This document shows positions 58,616-64,000 of a stretch of 64,000 nt of DNA, in pieces (the first letter of the stretch is position 1; the number at the start of each line of letters is the position of its first letter). The notes below the pieces were generated by a model that was not told the DNA's origin, searched no databases, and saw nothing but the letters and a program-made list of their open reading frames with translations. The DNA comes from DATBLE01 sp963791425 (GTDB lineage: Bacteria; Actinomycetota; Thermoleophilia; Gaiellales; Gaiellaceae): positions 558,001 to 622,000 of the forward strand of contig CAWBSE010000003.1 in the NCBI GenBank assembly GCA_963791425.1, given 5' to 3'. Position numbers and translations under genes: made by a program.

Positions 58616-60108
58616 GCCGTCACCTTCTCCTTCGGCTCGGACGGTTCCTCCGCCGCCGGCGCGGGCTCGGGCAGCCGCCGGAGCGGCAAGCGGGCACAGA
58701 GGCCGGTCAGCGCGAGCAGCCCCCAGAACATCGGATCCTCGAACAGGGCGTTGTAGAAGAGGCTGTGCACGCCGATGGCGGCGACCGCGGCGGCGATCGC
58801 CAGGCACGCGCGACCCTTGAACGCCGACCCGGCGCGGCGCAGCGTCACGAACAGCGCCTGGAAGATCAGCCAGCCGAGCAGTATCAGCCCGGGGATACCC
58901 GTCTCGGCCGCGACGGTCACCGCCGTGTTGTGCGACGCCGCCTTCTTCGGCTCCTTGCCCTTCAGGTGGACCCGGTCGGCGTACGCGCGCTTGAAGCCGC
59001 CGATCCCGACGCCGAGGATCGGGTGGTGCTCGGCGATCCTGATCCCCTGCGTGACGAGCTTCGCGCGGCCGCTCGAGGCCTTGTTCAGGCCCGAGCCCGA
59101 CTCGCGCAGGAGCGAGTGACGGATGTGCGGCGTCCCCAGCGCGACCGCGGCGATCAGGGCCGCGGCGACGCCGAGCGCGACCGCCGCGCGCCAGCGCCAG
59201 CGGAAGCCGGCGACGACCGCCGTCCCCACCATCAGCGCCGCGAAGCTCGACTGCGAGAACGAGAAGAGCAGGCCGGGCCAGATCAGGACGATCGCGGCGC
59301 CCGACCCGTACGCGACGCGCCTGTCACGGTCGTACAGCGCGAGCACGAGCGCCGCGAGCATCGCGACGACGAGGAACCGCCCGTACACCGACGGGTCGTA
59401 GAACACCGAGTTCACGCGGTAGAAGGGCGCGTACGCGTTCCCGACGATCACCTTCGGGTTCCAGAACACGTCGCGCGTCGCGTACTGGTACATGCCGATG
59501 AGGGCAAACACGATCGCCATGCCGACCAGCTCGATGTAGATGACCGAGAGCCAGCGGCGGTTCCACGCGAGCCGCGCGAGCGAGACGGCGAGCAGCCCGA
59601 ACGGGAGCCAGAAGAAGAGCAGCGCGAGCGCGCCCTCGTGCAGGTCCTTCGTCCACAGCAGGCTGAGCCCGCTCCAGCCGATCAGCAGGGCGAGCGGCCA
59701 GGCGAGCGGGCCGAGCTCGCGGGAGCGGGCGTCGCCGCGGATCAGCTCCCAGCCGAGCAGTGCGGCCGCTCCCGCGATCACCGCGTAGAGCGGGACGAGC
59801 AGGTTGGAGTCGGTCGACCCGACATGGACGGGAATGCGTGCCGGCGCGCAGGCGAGCGCCGAGACGGCGATCAGCCACGGCCAGCGCCGGAACAGCGCGG
59901 CGATCGCGACCGCGCCGATCGCACCGACGACGACGGCCGCGGCGTAGATCTTCGTGTGGCCGGCGGGCGCGAGGTACGCGGCGAGCCCCGCGCAGCCGAG
60001 GACCCAGGCGACCAGCCCGCCGAGGCGCAGGTCACGGCGCGGCGCGAGGATCAGGAGCGCGAGCCCGACGGCCGCGACCGGCCCACCCGCGTGCGCGATG
60101 GCGCTCAT
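58612..60108 (-). CDS. O-antigen ligase-like membrane protein
   Basis: A 498-residue polytopic protein with about 11-12 helices. It shows VGSTDSNLLVPLYAVIAGAA, a loop IRIAEHHPILGVGIGGFKRA and KKAASHNTAVTVAAETGIPG, where H-N-T and the following E-T-G are the WaaL/Wzy ligase hallmarks. It could ligate finished glycan chains to a carrier or cell-surface acceptor, while the Wzy-like protein at 28910 polymerises. The start is ATG at 60108, overlapping the Ig-like gene stop (ATGA). Confidence 0.82.
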   Translation of the reverse strand: MSAIAHAGGPVAAVGLALLILAPRRDLRLGGLVAWVLGCAGLAAYLAPAGHTKIYAAAVVVGAIGAVAIAALFRRWPWLIAVSALACAPARIPVHVGSTDSNLLVPLYAVIAGAAALLGWELIRGDARSRELGPLAWPLALLIGWSGLSLLWTKDLHEGALALLFFWLPFGLLAVSLARLAWNRRWLSVIYIELVGMAIVFALIGMYQYATRDVFWNPKVIVGNAYAPFYRVNSVFYDPSVYGRFLVVAMLAALVLALYDRDRRVAYGSGAAIVLIWPGLLFSFSQSSFAALMVGTAVVAGFRWRWRAAVALGVAAALIAAVALGTPHIRHSLLRESGSGLNKASSGRAKLVTQGIRIAEHHPILGVGIGGFKRAYADRVHLKGKEPKKAASHNTAVTVAAETGIPGLILLGWLIFQALFVTLRRAGSAFKGRACLAIAAAVAAIGVHSLFYNALFEDPMFWGLLALTGLCARLPLRRLPEPAPAAEEPSEPKEKVTA

Positions 60109-60844
60109 TTGCCGGCCTTCGGCTTCGGGTGCTTCTTCGGCGGCTTCGGCGGCGCCTTCACGAGCACGACGCCGGCCCTCACCGGGACAGAGACGTTGCC
60201 CGCCGGATCCTGGGCAGCGACCCGCAGCGTGTAGCCGCCGGGCCGCACCGCTTTGCCGTCGAGCTTTCCGTTCCACTCGAGCACGCCGGCGGGAAGCTGG
60301 CGCCGCGTGAACTCGACCTGCTGTCGCGCCGACGAACAGGATCGCGTGCCCCCGCTCCGACAGCGTGTACTTCACCGTCACGCGCCGGCCCGGCGAGAAT
60401 CGTCTTCGGCACGGGCGGGCCGGCCGTCACCTTCGGCGCCGTCGTGTCGACCCGCATCTCGTTCGGGAGGTCGATCGTGCGGTGCTGGCCGGTCAGGTGG
60501 ACGCGCGGCTTGTAGACGCCCTCCGGGACGAACTTCCCGGCGTCGTCACGGCCGTTCCAGGTGTAGCTGACCGTACCGCGACGCAGCCGCAGGCCCGGGA
60601 CGAGCGTCCGCACGACCTTCCCGTCGTCGTCCACGATCTCGAGCCGGACGCGATCGGGCTTGCGCAGTCGGAACTGGATCGCCGCGACGCGGGTCGGGCA
60701 ATCGCACTCGGGCGAGATGACCTTGGCGATCCTGGGCGCGCGAATCGGGCTCGGCTCGATCTTCAGACCCTGCGTGACCGCGAACGCGGCCGCCGTGCCG
60801 CCCAGCAACGCGATCACGAGCAGGGTCGACAGAAACCGGGGCAC
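60105..60844 (-). CDS. Secreted Ig-like (FlgD-type) protein (two frame changes)
   Basis: An N-terminal signal or anchor (RFLSTLLVIALLGGTAAAFA) is followed by two small beta-sandwich modules of the FlgD Ig type: VRLEIVDDDGKVVRTLV with GTVSYTWNGRDDAGKFVPEG, and later LPAGVLEWNGKLDGKAVRPG, where W-N-G-x-D-x-x-G is the repeat signature. A tail of VLVKAPPKPPKKHPKPKAGK follows. Shifts near 60392 and 60325 are needed to join the parts. The mature protein is likely exported and may hold the surface polymer. TAAAGT lies 9 nt before the GTG at 60844. Confidence 0.65.
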
Positions 60845-60864
60845 GGCCCCGAGACTTTACGCGC

Positions 60865-61764
60865 CTATGTCTTGGCGGCTGCGGCGAGGCGTTCGTCGCG
60901 GCGGACGACGAACTTCCGGCGCTCGAGCACGATCAACCCGGTGATCAACACGATCGACAGCCCGATCGCCGCCGCGAGCCAGATGTTCGCCACCTGGACG
61001 AGCTTCAATCCGCTGATCGCCAGCACGCAGGCGAGCGTCAGGCGCAGGATCCCCTCGGGGATGCGGACGGAGTACTGGCTGCCGATCAGGATGCCGGGGA
61101 TCGAGCCGATCAGAAGCCAGCCGACCACGCCCATGTCGACGTTGCCCGCGATGATGTGCCCGAAACCGGCGACGTAGAGCAGCGCGGCGGCGTGCATGAT
61201 GTCCGTGCCGACGACCTTGTGCGCCCGCAGCGGGAACACGAACAGCATCGTCAGGCCGAAGAACGTCCCGCTGCCGACCGAGGTCAGGCCGACGATGAAC
61301 CCGCCGACCATGCCGATGGCGATCGCCGCGAACCGGTCGCGCCACTCCATGTCGAAGCGGTCGTCGTCACCGACGACCTTGCTCTTCACGAAGCTCTTCA
61401 GGACGAGCCCGGTGGCGCCGAACAGCAGCGCGGCACCGAGGCAGTAGCCCATCACCGTCGTCGCGCTGTCCCCGTACTTGTGCGTGATCCGGGTCGCGAT
61501 CGCGACCCCGATCAGCGACATCGGGGCGCTGCCGGTGAACATCCAGCCGGAGAGCTGGGCGTGCACCGTCCCCAGCCGCCGGTGCCGGATGGCACCGACG
61601 GTCTTGAAGATCGCCCCGTGGACGATGTCCGTCCCCACCGCCAGCGTCGGCTTGAACCCGAAGATGATCACCAGGATCGGCGTCATCAGCGAGCCGCCGC
61701 CCATGCCGGTCATCCCGACGAGGATGCCGATCAGCAGGCCGGTGAGGACGAACTGCCAGTTCAT
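60865..61764 (-). CDS. TauE/SafE (TSUP) family sulfur-compound permease
   Basis: A 299-residue membrane protein with about eight helices. It shows FVLTGLLIGILVGMTGMGGG, LAVGTDIVHGAIFKTVGAIR and the second repeat GFIVGLTSVGSGTFFGLTML with KVVGTDIMHAAALLYVAGF. The two-fold symmetric G-x-x-x-G plus G-T-D motifs are the family mark. TSUP proteins move sulfite, sulfonates or related anions. Placed at the end of a sat-cysC-cysH operon, sulfate uptake or sulfite handling is the likely role. The ATG follows the Sat stop by 6 nt. Confidence 0.9.
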   Translation of the reverse strand: MNWQFVLTGLLIGILVGMTGMGGGSLMTPILVIIFGFKPTLAVGTDIVHGAIFKTVGAIRHRRLGTVHAQLSGWMFTGSAPMSLIGVAIATRITHKYGDSATTVMGYCLGAALLFGATGLVLKSFVKSKVVGDDDRFDMEWRDRFAAIAIGMVGGFIVGLTSVGSGTFFGLTMLFVFPLRAHKVVGTDIMHAAALLYVAGFGHIIAGNVDMGVVGWLLIGSIPGILIGSQYSVRIPEGILRLTLACVLAISGLKLVQVANIWLAAAIGLSIVLITGLIVLERRKFVVRRDERLAAAAKT

Positions 61765-61770
61765 GTTGTG

Positions 61771-62907
61771 TTACGAGCGATACGCGGCGATCAGAACCTC
61801 GGCCACTTCGGGCCGGGAGAACTCGACGGGCGGAAGCTCACCGTTTCCGAGCATCTCGCGCACCTTCGTTCCCGACAGGAAGACGTGATCCTCGGAGGGG
61901 TGCGGGCACGTCTTGGCGCTCGCCATCGACCCGCACGTCTTGCACCAGAACGAGTGCTCGAAGAACATCGGCTCGATGTCGAGCTCATGCGGCTCGAACT
62001 CGTCGAAGATCAGCTGCGCGTCGTAGGTGCCGTAGTACGAGCCGACACCGGCGTGGTCACGGCCGACGATGAAGTGCGAGCAGCCGTAGTTCTTGCGGCA
62101 GATCGCGTGCCAGATCGCCTCGCGCGGGCCCGCGTAGCGCATCGCCGCCGGGAAGGCAGAGACGAGCACGCGGTCGGCCGGGTAGTAGTTCTCGACGAGG
62201 ATGTCGTAGCACTCGACCCGGGTCGCGGCCGGCACGTCGTCCGACTTCGTGTCGCCGACGAGCGGGTGGATCAGCAGGCCGTCGACCGTCTCCAGCGCGA
62301 CCTTCGTCAGGTACTCGTGCGCGCGGTGGATCGGGTTGCGGGTCTGGAAGCCGACCACGCGGCGCCAGCCGCGCTCGGCGAAGATCGCCCGCGTCTCGGC
62401 GGGATCCCTCGCCAGCTCGGGGAACTGCGGGACGGCCCGCTCGAACACGATTACCTTCCCCGCGAGGTACAGCGGCTTCTGCTCGAACAGCACGGCGACG
62501 CCGGGATGCTCGGAGTCGGTGGTGCGGTAGGCCAGTTCGGCCTCGCGCTCCTTGTCGTACTCGTAGACGGCCTCGACCTCGAGGACGGCGACCGGCTTGC
62601 CGCTCTCGTCGGTGAGGGCGACGCGGTCGCCCGTGGGGGCGGCGTCGACGGCGAGGCAGACCGGAAGCGACCAGGGCAGGCCGTTCGCCAGCCGCATGTT
62701 CTCCAGGACCGACTCGTAGTCGGCCTGGCCCATGAAGCCCTCGAGCGGCGAGAGCGCGCCCGAGGCGACCATGTCCAGGTCGGAGAGCTCGCGCGAGGTC
62801 AGCTGGACGGTCTCGAGCGAGGCGAGGTCGTCGGGCGCGTCGCCGGTCCGATCGACGAGGACGCCGCCGTGAGGCTTGATCAGGTTGTCGGTGGCGACGG
62901 CGCTCAT
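61771..62907 (-). CDS. sat: Sulfate adenylyltransferase (ATP sulfurylase, Sat type)
   Basis: A 378-residue homo-oligomeric ATP sulfurylase that makes APS from ATP and sulfate. It shows VASGALSPLEGFMGQADYES, VVGFQTRNPIHRAHEYLTKV (the HxxH ATP motif), LIHPLVGDTKSDDVPA, HFIVGRDHAGVGSYYG and CKTCGSMASAKTCPHPSEDH. The last is a four-cysteine zinc-like motif found in a subset of Sat proteins. The ATG overlaps the cysC stop (ATGA). Together with CysC it yields PAPS. Confidence 0.95.
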   Translation of the reverse strand: MSAVATDNLIKPHGGVLVDRTGDAPDDLASLETVQLTSRELSDLDMVASGALSPLEGFMGQADYESVLENMRLANGLPWSLPVCLAVDAAPTGDRVALTDESGKPVAVLEVEAVYEYDKEREAELAYRTTDSEHPGVAVLFEQKPLYLAGKVIVFERAVPQFPELARDPAETRAIFAERGWRRVVGFQTRNPIHRAHEYLTKVALETVDGLLIHPLVGDTKSDDVPAATRVECYDILVENYYPADRVLVSAFPAAMRYAGPREAIWHAICRKNYGCSHFIVGRDHAGVGSYYGTYDAQLIFDEFEPHELDIEPMFFEHSFWCKTCGSMASAKTCPHPSEDHVFLSGTKVREMLGNGELPPVEFSRPEVAEVLIAAYRS

Positions 62908-63503
62908 GCGGTCACCCCGGCCGGGATGACCCCGAGCTCCTCGAGCTTCTCGATGACGACCTGCGCCGACTCCTCGGGCGTCTTGCCTTCGGTCTCGACG
63001 ACGATCTCGGCGTTCTCCGGTGCCTCGTACGGATCGTCGACGCCGGTGAAGCCCTTGATCTCGCCGGCGAACGCCTTGGCGTAGAGGCCGTTTACATCGC
63101 GGCGGGCGCACTCGTCGAGTGACGTGGCGACGTAGACCTCGACGAACCGGCCGAACTCCTCGACCATCTCGCGCGCGTTCGCCCGCGTCTCGCGATACGG
63201 GGAGATCGCCGCGGCGATCACCGCGCCGCCCTGGCGCGTGAGGCGCGAGGCGACCCAGCCGATCCGCCCGATGTTCGTGTCGCGATCCTCCTTCGAGAAG
63301 CCGAGGCCTTTCGAGAGGTGCTGGCGGACACTGTCGCCGTCGAGGTACTCGACGACCAGGCCTCGCTTGTCGAGCTCCGGCCCGATCACGTGCGCGATCG
63401 TCGACTTGCCCGACCCCGAGAGGCCGGTGAACCACAGGGTGAAGCCGCCTTCGCGCACCCGATCGGACTCGGGGTGCTCGTGGGCGTGGATGTTGTCGGT
63501 CAT
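62904..63503 (-). CDS. cysC: Adenylylsulfate kinase (APS kinase)
   Basis: A 199-residue kinase that phosphorylates APS to PAPS, the donor for sulfotransferases. The P-loop is LWFTGLSGSGKSTIAHVIG, then VEYLDGDSVRQHLSKGLGFS, IGWVASRLTRQGGAVIAAAI, and VEVYVATSLDECARRDVNGL. The ATG overlaps cysH, with AAAGGA just upstream. Because the reductase next to it seems to use APS, the PAPS made here is likely meant for sulfation rather than for reduction. Confidence 0.95.
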   Translation of the reverse strand: MTDNIHAHEHPESDRVREGGFTLWFTGLSGSGKSTIAHVIGPELDKRGLVVEYLDGDSVRQHLSKGLGFSKEDRDTNIGRIGWVASRLTRQGGAVIAAAISPYRETRANAREMVEEFGRFVEVYVATSLDECARRDVNGLYAKAFAGEIKGFTGVDDPYEAPENAEIVVETEGKTPEESAQVVIEKLEELGVIPAGVTA

Positions 63504-64000
63504 GCGTTTCCTTTCACGGGTTTGCTAACGGCTTCGCCGAGAGGCGAAGACGCATGGATGCCGCACTCGAGCTTGTCGGAGCCGGCCCAGCGGCCTGCGC
63601 GCTCCTCCTCGTCCGGTGCCGTCGGCCGGGTGCAGGGAATGCAGCCGATCGAGCGGTACCCGGTCTCGTGCAGCGGGTTGTAGGGAATCTCGTTGACCTT
63701 GATGTACGCCCAGACGCGCTTCTCGTCCCAGTCGGCCAGCGGGTGTACCTTCCAGACGCCGTAGCGCTCCGACCATTCGACCTTCGGCGTGTTCGCGCGG
63801 CTCGGCGACTGGTCGCGGCGGATGCCGGACACCCAGGCGTCGTACGGCTCGAGCGCGCGGACGAGCGGCTCGACCTTGCGGATCTCACAGCAGCGGTCGG
63901 GGTTCAGCTCCCAGAGGTTCGGGCCTTCCTGCCTGTGCTGCTCGGCGACCGTGATCACCTGGGGCTGGATCAGGTTCAGCCCGTAGCGCTCGATCAGCCG
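63500..64000 (-). CDS. cysH: Assimilatory APS reductase-type CysH (truncated at the window edge)
   Basis: The frame is open to the right edge (RLIERYGLNLIQPQVITVAE), so the N-terminal part lies outside. Visible are NPDRCCEIRKVEPL, VSGIRRDQSPSRANTPKVEW, HPLADWDEKRVWAYI, GYRSIGCIPCTRPTAPDEEE and the catalytic tail KLECGIHAS. The C-C and C-x-x-C pairs are the four cysteines of the 4Fe-4S cluster found in APS-using (not PAPS-using) reductases, reducing APS to sulfite with thioredoxin. It is the first seen gene of the sulfate operon. Confidence 0.9.
   Translation of the reverse strand, partial: RLIERYGLNLIQPQVITVAEQHRQEGPNLWELNPDRCCEIRKVEPLVRALEPYDAWVSGIRRDQSPSRANTPKVEWSERYGVWKVHPLADWDEKRVWAYIKVNEIPYNPLHETGYRSIGCIPCTRPTAPDEEERAGRWAGSDKLECGIHASSPLGEAVSKPVKGNA

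Noticed and set aside
58765..60234. Plus-strand open frame opposite the O-antigen-ligase-like gene
   Set aside because: Antisense shadow over a membrane protein with clear helices and ligase motifs.
61156..63084. Long plus-strand open frame opposite the TSUP and Sat genes
   Set aside because: Overlaps two well-supported enzymes; no recognisable domain.
1..64000. tRNA, rRNA or transposase genes
   Set aside because: None was recognised on either strand while reading; no IS ends or target duplications were seen.

Overview
The window is a high-GC, densely packed bacterial segment, almost entirely a surface-polysaccharide and sulfation locus. No rRNA, tRNA, CRISPR array or insertion sequence was seen. 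Gene content and style (frequent GTG starts, apparent leaderless promoters, an SSI-type protease inhibitor, an HtrA protease with upstream direct repeats, UPF0104/DedA proteins with Thermoleophilia-like wording, no outer-membrane export genes) suggest an actinobacterium, most likely class Thermoleophilia (Gaiellales/Solirubrobacterales). That assignment is inference from style, not a database match.

Layout, left to right. 1-3893: three tandem paralogous GT-B-like transferases, the first cut by the window edge. 3890-4527: a VapBC toxin-antitoxin pair. 4646-9988: first nonulosonic acid cassette (NeuC, NeuB, GT32, NeuA, zinc-ribbon methyltransferase, GT). 9987-18436: sulfotransferases, PhyH oxygenase, cytidylyltransferase, GT32, an unrecognised protein, transketolase and a second NeuA. 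18433-22351: phosphoglycosyltransferase that probably starts the lipid-linked glycan, aldehyde dehydrogenase, SDR and a second NeuB. 22374-27008: nucleotide-activated heptose pathway (HddA, GmhB, GmhA, sugar nucleotidyltransferase), epimerase and GT4. 27044-41245: GSCFA protein, second PhyH, Wzy-like polymerase, methyltransferase, glycosyltransferases, flippase-like protein, ArnB-type aminotransferase, ATP-grasp ligase, sugar dehydratase, a broken secreted esterase and an ArnC-like GT2. 41294-46755: secreted protein, MFS exporter with TetR regulator, second aminotransferase/epimerase pair, SSI-like inhibitor. 46768-54444: ATP-grasp enzymes, deacetylase, GT, Wzx-type flippase, NodU-type carbamoyltransferase, O-methyltransferase. 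54574-60844: HtrA, UPF0104 and DedA membrane proteins, LmbE-type deacetylase, O-antigen-ligase-like protein, Ig-like protein. 60865-64000: sulfate assimilation (TSUP permease, Sat, CysC, CysH, the last cut by the window edge).

How it fits together (inference): the sulfate genes at the right end can make PAPS. Three sulfotransferases in the window can use PAPS to sulfate a glycan built from nonulosonic acids, heptose and amino sugars. That glycan could also be methylated, carbamoylated, deacetylated and perhaps hydroxylated, then flipped by Wzx and polymerised by Wzy-like proteins.

Two sequence-level themes stand out. First, a TAnnnT box sits 6-10 nt before the start codon of nearly every gene that heads a transcription unit, while internal genes overlap as GTGA or ATGA. 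Second, at least nine genes are interrupted by about fifteen single-base frame changes with no other damage. This looks like uncorrected indels in the assembly, so those products may be intact in the cell.
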